Shown: positions 45,291 through 55,093 of the stretch, piece by piece
How the letters are laid out: each line of letters opens with the position of its first letter
Position numbering within the stretch: the stretch's first letter is position 1
Assembly (NCBI RefSeq): GCF_024166365.1
Contig: NC_064839.1
Location: 37,026,378 to 37,090,377, forward strand
DNA length: 64,000 nt
From: Elephas maximus indicus
Lineage: Eukaryota > Chordata > Mammalia > Proboscidea > Elephantidae
Direction: 5' to 3'
The notes under the pieces: model-generated
What the model saw: the letters and a program-made list of their open reading frames with translations, nothing else
Told to the model about the DNA's origin: nothing
Database searches by the model: none
Program-made: the position numbers and the translations under genes

Positions 45291-45827
45291 TAATACAAAA
45301 GCAAATGAAAAATGAGATAAAGATTGGGGGTAAAGAGTGGGAAGATGTAACCTAGAGTAAGGAGAAGGAGGTGAGAAGTTTCAGGGGAAAAACTGGAGGG
45401 TCAGAAGAGAAGCTCAAAGGGCAGGTGTAAGAATTCTAGTGGGGTGACTTAGGCAGCAGCTAATTATTGCAGTTCTGGAAGTGTGTATCTAAAGGGAAAA
45501 AAGAAAAAAAGGAGGAATAATAAGAGAGAAAGAGGGGCTAGAGAGAGAGAGGGAGATGGATTTCTGTAAGGATAGACTTTTCAGTTGACTAAAAAGTGGG
45601 GGCGGGGGGAATGAAAACCAACAGCCATTGCCATAACAGGTGTCTAGTGTAGGCAGATGTTGTGATGGTTCAGATCAAAATGGTTTGGGCACCTTCCTAT
45701 GAAGGTAGCACATACAATGTGACAGAGGAAACTTTCAAATAATTGTCCTTGGCTACCCCCTTGTTTGGCTAGTGTCACAGGCATGCCAGGAGAAAGCTGA
45801 GATAGAAGGAACAACTAGACTAACATA
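45291..45827. other. Purine-rich intergenic DNA
   Basis: G/A-rich between about 45290 and 45620, with GA runs at about 45536-45560. No gene is recognised. Confidence 0.5.
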
Positions 45828-46000
45828 TCTATTTTGAGCTAGGCTGTGTGCTAATAACTTTCCATGCCTTATTTCATTTAAGCATCACCATGAAATAGAT
45901 ATTACTGTCTCACCTTATAGTTGACTGAAGGAGGTTTAAAGAGGTTAGGCATCTTGTCCAAGGTCATTATGCTAGTAAGTAGCAGATCAGCATGTAAGGA
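45828..46000 (-). mobile_element. MIR relic, antisense
   Basis: 'gtgctaataactttccatgc', 'atttcatttaagcatcacca' and 'gtccaaggtcattatgctag' follow the reverse MIR order. Confidence 0.7.
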
Positions 46001-47020
46001 ACTTTTTCAGCTCCCACAGTGCAATCAAACCCAGACGTTTTAAGGCTGGCACTGGTGGAGGAAATATTCTATGAAAGGAAACACCAGACTTCATTGTCTC
46101 TTCATACCTGGTGCCCAGGATTTCCACTCCCACTGGGGCTTCTCATCATTACCTGTTCACCCACCAGGCTAGTTTCAAGAGGGATGCTACCCCATAGAAG
46201 AAAACTATTGGTTTCCTCAATAAAAATCCACTAAAGTTTGAAGAGGATTCTCTTGGTTTTGTTGGTGGGGGGCGGTTTTCAGGACAGGGAGAAGAGCAGA
46301 GCTCCCAGTAGCACAAGGTTCAGCCATCCTCACATGTGGTAGTTCCCCCTCCATTTCTAACCTAAAGCAATCAGTGACTTTCCTCTCACCTGAATGTTAT
46401 CTCTAGTTTGTGTAGTCCTAGAGCCCACAATCCTTCCCTTACAACACACTGACGGAGAGTTACGGGGCAACCCTCTGACTATTCAAGTATTTTGTCTAGA
46501 ATGTAATTGCAAAATTTAAAGAGGGGAGTAGAGGATTATCAGAACTTAGAATGTATGTGTATGGTTTTCAGTAGTTGATGCTTAGTAATTCTTTGTTAAA
46601 TAAATAGTCAAATGTAGCTTGATAAGATCATTCCATCCAGATAGAAGGTAGAACTGTAGAACATCTGGATCCCATTGCCCAGACATTGGAGCAGCCCTTC
46701 ATTAACTTTGAGGTTGTAATTTTCATCTTAATGTTGAAGTAGCTACTTTTAGAACCAATTGGGAAGAAATGGAAGCTTGTGATTGAGTAGCACCTGCTTT
46801 CTACCATAGCTGGCTGTGGTCTTTTCTCTCAGAACATATTATCCTACATGTTCTTTATCCTATACAGTTTTTAGCAGTAAGTGTATTGTGCAAAGAAAAT
46901 AACATTTTCCAAGGAGACTCCATTATGATGGATATTTTTTAGTGGATGTAGCCTCTTGGATATTTTGGTTTGTCTTCATCTTTTCTTTTTATAGTATGAA
47001 AGGTGGTCTTTATAACCACA
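46001..47020. other. Intergenic DNA, nothing recognised
   Basis: No supported gene or transposon. Confidence 0.4.
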
Positions 47021-47021
47021 T

Positions 47022-47099
47022 AAGCCTTTCTATGCTGCAGAAGATGGAAAAAAAAAAAAAAAGCCTTTCTATGCTGCAGAGGATAAAAAAAAAAGGAAA
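47022..47099. repeat. 39-bp tandem duplication with A-runs
   Basis: The unit 'aagcctttctatgctgcaga' plus an A-run is repeated with period 39 (47022-47060 and 47061-47099). The second copy leads into the purine microsatellite. Confidence 0.85.
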
Positions 47100-47359
47100 G
47101 GAAGAGGAAGGAAGGAAGCAAAAAGAAAAAGGACGGACGGAAGGAAGAAAGTGGGGGAGCGAGGGAGGAAGGGAGGGGAGGAGGGAAGGAAGGAGGGAGA
47201 GAGAAGAGGAGGGAAGGAAGGAGGGAGAGAGAAGAGGAGGGAGAGAAGGAAGAGAAGGAAGAGAAGGAAGGAAGAGAAGGAAGGAAGAGAAGGAAGGAAG
47301 GAAGGAAGGAAGGAAGGAAGGAAGGAAGGGAGGGAGGGAGGGAGGGAGGGAGGGAGGGA
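47091..47359 (+). repeat. GGAA/GGGA polypurine microsatellite
   Basis: From 47161 to 47359 every base on the plus strand is A or G (199 nt). The part at about 47290-47330 is a regular (GGAA)n, and about 47328-47358 is (GGGA)n with eight G-triplets. Long purine mirror-type tracts can form triplex DNA, and the G-triplets can form a quadruplex. GGAA arrays bind ETS proteins. The Arg/Glu/Gly/Lys-rich frames are artefacts. Confidence 0.95.
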
Positions 47360-47446
47360 CTAATCTCTCCAATTTGGGAATTAATTTTAGTCTCTAGACA
47401 TTTTAAGAGCTTGATAAATTGAGAAAGTTCTTTCTTTTCTTTCCAG

Positions 47447-47712
47447 GTACTTAAAAAGGGAAGTGAAGAACAAGCATAAAGCGTTCCTGTCTCATGACCC
47501 TGTCAGGCTCTCAGGGCAGTGAACATATGGGAAGCTGCAGGACACCCTAGCAAAAGAGGCAAAAGACTCTTTGACCCCCCAGAAGCACCATGCCATCTGT
47601 TTCCTCCATTGGAGAAAGGGCTCCTCTATCACCCTGTTCTTTTCTGGAGTTGCTCAAGGATGACAAGTACAGTTTCTAGAACTGGAGAAGCCAGAAAAGT
47701 GATTTTTTCCAG
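47447..47712 (+). other. Possible non-coding exon
   Basis: A 266-nt interval is bounded by a polypyrimidine tract and AG acceptor ('tttcttttctttccag', ending 47446) and a near-ideal donor (CAG/GTAAGTG at 47710-47718). One frame is open across much of it, but no domain is recognised. It could be a lncRNA exon or a chance pair of splice signals. It contains no obvious transposon. Confidence 0.2.
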
Positions 47713-47718
47713 GTAAGT

Positions 47719-48930
47719 GATTCTTCTTCAAATTCTAAGAACTTGAACAATAATTTTCATAATAATAAGCAATGTAATGTTTGTCAAGGGGCACCGGCCA
47801 TCTGGGTAGGAGGGCATGTGCCACAGATAGATGAAATGCTGCGAGCTCCTGCCAACCCAGACCCCTCACTCTTCCTCAAATCAAACATAACATATTCCCT
47901 CTGTAAAAGTAAATTGGTACCTGCTTCTTAACAAACAAACCTTTGAGGGCAAAAAAAAAAAAAAAGCAATATAAAAAAAAGAAAAGAAAATTACATGTGT
48001 ATTTTCTCTTGACACAGTTTTAAAAGCTGTTTGTAGCTGATTTACAATGCTCATATTATTCAACTTTTCATTTGAAATTCTAATAAGTCCTTTGAATGGG
48101 CTGTAGCTTGTTAGAAAGTAAAGGGAATGAAATGTCTTCATTGGATTGTGAGGTTTTGCTGGCTTCTTCATGGACGTTCTAAGTCTCCTTTCAGTGTTAC
48201 CTTTTCACCCACAGAATGTTCTTGAGTTGGTCTGGGCAATAAAAGCAAATGTGGAGTGGGAAGAAGGATTGTGTAAGAGCCATCATGCATGTTCCATTGT
48301 ATATAGCCACCAGATCTTTGTCCCCCGACCCCTTGGTTTGCATGTTTCTGCCATGTGCTAATGAATTGGTTGAGTATCTTTTCTGTTCTCTCGAGAAACC
48401 CCCCTATTTTTCTAAACTCTATGAATATGAATGCAAAGTTCCTGGGAAGCATTTAGACCTGTCAGGTCAGGGGTGCTATTTTTAGGGACTAAATGGGTTT
48501 TCCCTTGTTCCAAAAGCAGGTGTTGGCTGGTATGAAAACAAGCCTGTCTAGATCTCAGTTCCTATCAAGAGGCCATCCTCTAATTTTACCATCTACCCCA
48601 CCTGTGATGGGCACTAAGCAAGGCCATGGTGGTTTTAAAAAAAAAAAAAGGCATGGAATGACCAACTTCATTTGGAAACTGTTTTAAAAATAAGTGGGTT
48701 GTTCTCTAATTCTCTTTTGGTCTGACCTTGGGGAAGATAAATCAAGGTTCAGGTTAGTTTGCTATAACAGAATTTTACTACCTTATGCTCTAATCTTAGC
48801 ACTCTCAACATTGTTATCTCAAATGATGGAAAAGTCTTGAATATTTGCATAACATTATAGAAGATTTGTGACTGAAAGGATAGGATGTAACGCATGCAGA
48901 CAAGATATATCTTTTTTATGTTTGTAGTCT
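47719..48930. other. Intergenic DNA with A-runs
   Basis: A-rich patches occur at about 47950-47990 and 48637-48649. No gene or transposon is supported. Confidence 0.4.
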
Positions 48931-48936
48931 CTCTGG

Positions 48937-49083
48937 CGGAAACCCTGGTGTATAGTGGTTAAGTGCTACAGCTCAAATCCACCAGGCGCTCCTTGGAAAC
49001 TCTATGGGGCAGTTCTACTCTGTCCTATAGGGTCACTATAAGTCGGCAATAGACTTGACAGCAGTGAGTTTTGGTTTTTTTTG
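48937..49083 (+). mobile_element. SINE with B-box deletion
   Basis: Reads 'cggaaaccctggtgtatagt' to the T-rich end. Between 'gctacagct' and 'caaatccacc' about 22 bp of the normal SINE (including the first half of the B-box) is missing. Imperfect flanking repeats resembling GT(T)AGTCTCT are visible. Confidence 0.85.
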
Positions 49084-49160
49084 GTGGGTGTTAGTCTCTT
49101 CTAGCTTCTCTCCTTTAGCCACACACTTCTTTCTTTTGTGGTGACCTAACTTGGAAAAGG

Positions 49161-49375
49161 AGGCCTGGTGATGCAGTGGTTAAACACCCAGCTTACTTGG
49201 TTGCTAATCAAAAAGGTCAGCAGTTCAAACCCACCAGCAGCTCCAGGGGCAAAAGATGTGGCAGTCTGCTTTCGTAAAGATTACAGCCTTGGAAACCCTA
49301 TGGGGCAGTTCTCTGTCCTGTGATGTGGCTATGAGTCAAAATCAACTCAAAGACAACAGGTTTGGTCTTTTTGGT
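49161..49375 (+). mobile_element. SINE, long subtype, perfect 14-bp target duplication
   Basis: Complete long-subtype SINE ('gcaaaagatgtggcagtctg', 'gtaaagattacagccttgg'). TAACTTGGAAAAGG occurs at 49147-49160 and again at 49376-49389 without mismatch. Confidence 0.95.
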
Positions 49376-49669
49376 TAACTTGGAAAAGGGAATAGTAATT
49401 GTGAAGGTTTTAGAGTGGGTTGAAGAGTGAGCAGAAGGTGAAGAAACAAACAGCATGTGTAAACAGTTCTTGAAAAATTTGTCTATGGAGAGTGGAGAAA
49501 ACCCAATTTTTACTACCTAACCTGGATAAAATTTCTGGAGAAACTGTAGGATTTAGTAGGTGTAATGGTCTCATTCCTGTGTTAGGGAATTCAGAGAGCA
49601 TATATGAAATCCCCATGAAATATTTATTCCCTTGCAGTTGTCATCTGGCTCAAAATTCCTACTAGTTTC

Positions 49670-50669
49670 TGGATATCCATTTGCAAAAAAAATGAAACAG
49701 GACCCATACCTCACACCATGCACAAAAACTAACTCCAAGTGGATCAAAGACCTAAACATAAAGACTAAAACGATAAAGATCATGGAAGAAAAAATTGGGA
49801 GAACCCTAGGAGCCCTAATACAAGGCATAAACAGAATACAAAACATTACCAAAAATGACGAAGAGAAACCCGATAACTGGGAGCTCCTAAAAATCAAACA
49901 CCTATGCTCATCTAAAGACTTCTCCAAAAGAGTAAAAAGACCACCTACAGATTGGGAAAGAATTTTCATCTATGACATCTCCGACCAGCGCCTGATCTCT
50001 AAAATCTACATGATTCTGTCAAAACTCAACCACAAAAAGACAAACAACCCAATCAAGAAGTGGGCAAAGGATATGAACACACATTTCACTAAGGAAGATA
50101 TTCAGGCAGCCAACAGATACATGAGAAAATGCTCTCGATCATTAGCCATTAGAGAAATGCAAATTAAAACTACGATGAGATTCCATCTCACACCAACAAG
50201 GCTGGCATTAATCCAAAAAACACAAAATAATAAATGTTGGAGAGGCTGCGGAGAGATTGGAACTCTCATACACTGCTGGTGGGAATGTAAAATGGTACAA
50301 CCACTTTGGAAATCTATCTGGCGTTATCTTAAACAGTTAGAAATATAACTACCATACAACTCAGAAATCCCACTCCTGGGAATATACCCTAGAGATACAA
50401 GAGCCTTCATACAAACAGATATATGCACACCCATGTTTATTGCAGCTCTGTATACAATAGCAAAAAGTTGGAAGCAACCAAGGTGTCCATCAACGGATGA
50501 ATGGGTAAATAAATTGTGGTATATTCACACAATGGAATACTACGCATCGATAAAGAACAGTGACGAATCTGTGAAACATTTCATAACATGGAGGAACCTG
50601 GAAGGCATTATGCTGAGCGAAATTAGTCAGAGGCAAAAGGACAAATATTGTATAAGACCACTATTATAA
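49670..50669 (+). pseudogene. L1 ORF2 C-terminal fragment with one stop
   Basis: A single frame covers the last about 330 codons of ORF2p. It includes '[12 protein letters not shown]', '[17 protein letters not shown]', the cysteine-rich '[18 protein letters not shown]' (C-terminal zinc-knuckle-like region) and 'HTMEYYASIK'. It is interrupted only by TAA at 50346-50348, where the copy at 63268 has GAA, and it ends at 50667-50669. The endonuclease and RT are absent, so no activity is possible. The apparent start at 49632 lies in flanking DNA. Confidence 0.92.
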
Positions 50670-50720
50670 GATCTTGAGAAATAGTAAACCTGAGAAGAAC
50701 ACATACTTTTGTGGTTACGA

Positions 50721-50749
50721 GGGGGGGAGGGAGGGAGGGTGGGAGAGGG
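50721..50749 (+). other. G-quadruplex-prone tract in L1 3' UTR
   Basis: A run of seven Gs followed by GGGA, GGGA, GGGT and GGGA units fits a quadruplex pattern of at least four G-triplets with one-base loops. The equivalent site in the L1 at 63268 (63778-63802) is also G-rich. Confidence 0.85.
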
Positions 50750-51859
50750 TTTTTTATTGATTAATCAGTAGATAAGAACTGCTTTAGGTGAAGGGAAAGA
50801 CAACACTCAATACATGGAAGGTCAGCTCAATTGGACTGGACCAAAAGCAAAGAAGTTTCCGGGATAAAATGAATGCTTCAAAGGTCAGCGGAGCAAGCGT
50901 GGGGGTCTGGGGAACATGGTTTGCGGGGACTTCTAAGTCAATTGGCAAAATAATTCTATTATGAAATCATTCTGCATCCCACTTTGAAATGTGGCGTCTG
51001 GGGTCTTAAATGCTAACAAGCGGCCATCTAAGATGCCTCAGTTGGTCTCAACCCACCTGGATCAAAGGAGAATGAAGAACACCAAGGCCACACGACAACT
51101 AAGAGCCCAAGAGACAGAAAGGGCCACATGAACCAGAGACCTACATCATCCTGAGACCAGAAGAACTAGTTGGTGCCTGGCCACAATCGATGACTGCCCT
51201 GACAGGGAGCACAGCAGAGGACCCCTGAGGGAGCAGGAGATCAGTGGGATACAGACCCCAAATTCTCATAAAAAGACCAAACTTAATGGTCTGACTGAGA
51301 CTAGAGGAATCCCGGCGGCCATGGTCCCCAGACCTTCTGTTGGCACAGGACAGGAACCATCCCCGAAGACAACTCATCAGACATGAAAGGGATTGGTCAG
51401 CGGGGGGGAGAGAGAGATGCTGATGAAGAGTGAACTAATTATATCAGGTGGACACTTGAGAGTGTGTTGGCAACTCTTGTCTGGAGGGGGGATGGGAGGA
51501 TAGAGAGAGAGGGAAGCCGGCAAAATTGTCACGAAAGGAGAGACTGAAAGGGCTGACTCAAGAGGGGGAGAGCAAGTGGGAGTAGGGAGTGAGATGTATG
51601 TAAACTTATATGTGACAGACTGATTGGATTTGTAAACGTTCACTTGAGGCTTAATAAAAGTTATAAAAAAAAAAAAATTCCTACTAGTTTCATTACGTCT
51701 GCTAAGGTTGCTTCAAAGAATCCATCGCCTTCATATCATTTGTGAAAACTCTTCTGGTTGAATAAGATTCTATCTGGATTTTCTCTCCAGAAGAATAAGT
51801 AATAGGTTCCCAAAAGAAAGGCAAAGAAATGATAGTGTATTATAACCTCCTAGGATGTT

Positions 51860-52650
51860 CCGATTATCTATTGCTATATAACAAACTACCCCAAAAGGCA
51901 ATGATATAAAACAACAAACAATTTGATTACACCCACGGATTCTCTGGGTCAGGACTTTGGATAAGGGATAGTGGGGATGCCTCATCTTTGCTCTAGGATG
52001 TCTACGGCTTCAGCTGGGAGGATCCAAGATGGCTAGGAAAGCTACATTGGGATCATTACAAGATGGCTCCTTCACTTACATGTCTGGTGCCTAGGCTGGG
52101 GTGGCTAGAACAGCTGAGGGCTGACTAGTGCTATTGTACCTTCCAAGGCAGCCTCTCTGTGTGCCTGGCTTGAGTAACCTTGCAGTATGGCCCTCTCAGA
52201 ATACTCAGACTTCTTACTTGGCAGCTTGTATCCTCCCGAGCAAGTGTTCCAAATCAAGAGAAGAAGAACCTGAAAGTCCTCTTAAAACAAAACAAAATGA
52301 AAACCAAACCCATTGCCGTTGAGTCAATTCCGACTCATGGCAACCCTATACAACAGAGAAAAACTGCCCCATAGGGTTTCCAAGGAGTGCCTGGTAGATT
52401 TGAACTGCCAACCTTTCGGTTTATAACTGTAACACTTAACCACTATGCCACCAGGGCCACCAGGGTTTCCTCTTAAAAGCTAGGGCTAAACTGGCAAATA
52501 GTCATTTCCACCATGTAGTATTGGTTAAAGCAGTCACAGGCCAGCTTACGTTCAAAGTGCTGGAGAAATAGATTCCACTCTTGATGGGGGAAAGGATGGG
52601 AGGAGCAGCTGGTGGCAGCCTTCTTGGAAACAAGGGACCACATTGAATTT
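51860..52650. mobile_element. Old dispersed repeat, same family as at 17520
   Basis: 'attatctattgctatataac' and 'aaactaccccaaaaggca' open it. 'ctctgggtcaggactttgga' and 'gctgggaggatccaagatgg' follow. It continues after the nested SINE to about 52650. Probably an LTR-type relic; the family name is uncertain. Confidence 0.5.
52288..52467 (-). mobile_element. SINE nested in older repeat, perfect target duplication
   Basis: Complete minus-strand SINE ('gagtcaattccgactcatgg' first, head last). TCCTCTTAAAA flanks it at 52277-52287 and 52468-52478. The head carries a short duplicated 'gccaccagg' word. Confidence 0.93.
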
Positions 52651-53098
52651 CATGCCCAGAGGGCCAAGTCCCACCCCAGTAAATCAGTCATTCAATCAAC
52701 AAATATTTAGTTGACCAGTTATAAGGTGCCTAGTGAATTTTTTTTTTTTTTTTTAGTGATACACAATGTAGATGTGGTACTATCTTCTTGGAACTTATAG
52801 TTTAGTATGAAAGATACATTTAAAAAATTGATAAAAATCATTGTAAAAAAATGGTAAATCTTAACCAGTGGAAAAGGACTGAATGTGATGGAAGCATGTA
52901 GCAAATGGTATCAGAAGTGATCTCTCTTAGAAGGAGAAATTTAGTCCAAGTCTTAAAAAATAAGCAAAAACAATCTCCAGTGTGTTGATAAAAATGGTAA
53001 GCATTGGTTGGAAGGCATTGCTTTGTGGTAACCTTGGAACTGAAAGAAAATTTCTTGCCCCCAAACCCTTGCTCCATTTGAAATCTTGAGACTCCATC
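52651..53098. other. Intergenic DNA with T-run
   Basis: A T-run lies at about 52738-52754. Nothing else is recognised. Confidence 0.4.
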
Positions 53099-53587
53099 TG
53101 TGATGGATTGAACTATATCCTCCCCCAAAATTTGTGTATTAACTTGGTTAGGCCATGATTCCCGGTGTTGTATGGTTGTCCTCCATTTTGTGATTGTAAG
53201 TTTATGTTAAAGAGGATTAGGGTGGGATGTAACACTCTTCTCAGGTCACATTCCCAATCCAATGTAAAGGGAGTTTCCCTGGGGTGTGGCCTGCGCCACC
53301 TTTTATCTCTCAAGAGATAAAAGGAAAGGGAGGCTAGCAGAGAATGAGGACCTCATACCACCATGTCCTTTGGACCTGAGGTTCCTATGCTGAGATGCTC
53401 CCAGGCCAGGGGAAGACTGATGACGAGAACCTTCCTCCAGAGCCAACAGAGAAAGAAAGCCTTCCCCTGGAGCCGGCACCCTGAATTCAGACTTCTAGCC
53501 TACTGGACTGGGAGAGAATAAAATTCTCTTTGTTAAAGTCATCCACTTGTGGTATTTCTGTTATAGCAGCAGTAGATGACTAAGACA
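53099..53587 (+). mobile_element. Solo LTR with perfect 5-bp target duplication
   Basis: Begins TGTGATGGATTG and ends 'gtagatgactaagaca'. CCATC precedes it (53094-53098) and follows it (53588-53592). The 5-bp duplication and the TG...CA ends fit ERVL/MaLR-type elements. AATAAA at 53517-53522 is the polyadenylation signal. A solo LTR implies recombination between the two LTRs of a former provirus. Confidence 0.9.
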
Positions 53588-53592
53588 CCATC

Positions 53593-53981
53593 CTTCTATC
53601 AGGCTAAAACTTTGGACAGGCATGGCCTTTCCCTAAAGGAAGTAAATCAAACAAATGAATTACCACCCAATTTTTGGACTTCACAAATGGCTTAGTTTGG
53701 AAGTAGGGAATTTTTTTTTTTTCCAGGATTAGTATTTAGGAAGTCTCCAGAAGAAACTATTTCTATATCAAAATGTACTGGTTATTTGGGAAGAGATTCA
53801 TGGCTATGTCAGACTCACCCCCTAACCCCTCCATGGCACCTGAACAAGTTGCAAAACCATTTTACCCACCTAGGGTTGTCTGGGTGCGCCAGACTTTTTA
53901 AGTGTCAGCCAGCCAGAAGAGTTCATTATATTTTTAATAAGATTAAAAAACTAAAATAGTGATTTTATATATAGAAGATGA
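53593..53981. other. Intergenic DNA, nothing recognised
   Basis: No supported feature. Confidence 0.4.
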
Positions 53982-54928
53982 TGAAAGTTGTGTTTTTTGC
54001 TTTTGTTTTTTACCCTACAGATGATATTGTTTGTTTTATAAGCCATTCTATTATTTTGATAAAAGGAGACCACTGGGAGTAGCTTCAGTTCCAAATTGAA
54101 AAGGTATCTTAGGGTGATAGTCTCAGGGGTTCCTCTAGTATCTATTGATCCACTAAGTATGGCCTTTTTTAGGAATTTGAGTTTTGTTTTACAGTTTTCT
54201 CCCATTCTAATCAGGACCTTCTATTGTGTCCCTGGTCAGTACAGTTGGTAGTGGCAACCAGGCGCCATCTAGTTCTTCTGGTCTCAGGCTAGAAGAGGCT
54301 GTGGTTCTCAAGGGCCATTAGTTCTATCCACTAGTTTGTTCTTTGAGTCTTTGGTTTCCTTCACTCTCCTTTGCACCTGATGGGAAGAGACGTATAGTTG
54401 TATCTTAGATGGCCGCTTCCAATCTACTCACCAATCTAGATGCTGCTCAGCAATCTAGAATGTAGAACATTATCTTTATGATCTCTGTTATGCCAGTTGA
54501 CCTAGATGTCCCCCTGAGACTAGTCCTGAGCAAGCCAAATTACTCAGTCCCATAAGATGACTGGCTATGTCTAGCAAGTTACTTTAACTGTACCCCCATG
54601 TGCTCTAATATATGTATCAATATATGTGTAGCACATGTAAACATGAATATACCTATGCCTGTAGGTACACTTGTACCTATACACACCTATACTGACATGT
54701 GACTTCCTATACCCATATATGCATTCATGCTTACCTATGTAACCACACGTATATTTTATTGGTTGTTATTATCATTGAAAAATTGTCAGGTATATTATTT
54801 ACCATAGTTGTCCCTTATTCTTAAGTACTTCTTAATGTTTTTGTTTACTTTGGACAAGTTCTGCAGACTTCATCCATGTTGGTTATTGCCTTTCCCATCA
54901 CCAAAAATAACAAATGTCTATTATTTAG

Positions 54929-55091
54929 GAGGAGCCCTCATGGCATAGTGGTTAACAGTTACACTTGCTAGCCGAAAGGTTTGTAGTTCGAATACACCAG
55001 CTGCTTCTTAGAAGCCCTATGGGGCAGTTCTACTCTGTCCTCTAGGGTTGCTACAAGTCGGAATCAGCTGAAAGGGAAGTTTTGTTTTTAT
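54929..55091 (+). mobile_element. SINE nested in L1 3' UTR
   Basis: 'ggagccctcatggcatagtg' to 'gtcggaatcagctgaaaggg'. TATTATTTAG (54919-54928) and TATTATCTAG (55092-55101) flank it with one mismatch. Confidence 0.9.
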
Positions 55092-55093
55092 TA

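Larger units (their letters stand above)
49670..51677 (+). mobile_element. Young 5'-truncated L1 with perfect target duplication
   Basis: A 2.0-kb insertion with the ORF2 C-terminus, a 1-kb 3' UTR, AATAAA at 51653-51658 and an A-run at 51665-51677. The word TTCCTACTAGTTTC is duplicated at 49656-49669 and 51678-51691. Very few ORF2 disruptions make it one of the youngest elements here. The 3' UTR starts with a G-rich quadruplex-prone patch (50721-50749). Confidence 0.95.

Noticed and set aside
47161..47359. CRISPR-like or satellite array
   Set aside because: Simple 4-bp units without spacers; this is a microsatellite.
46942..47397. 151-codon Arg/Lys/Glu/Gly-rich frame and its 120-codon antisense
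   Set aside because: Products of the purine microsatellite, open in several frames at once.
49632..50348. 238-codon plus-strand frame as a host gene
   Set aside because: From 49670 onward it is L1 ORF2 C-terminus; its first 13 codons are flanking DNA read through by chance.
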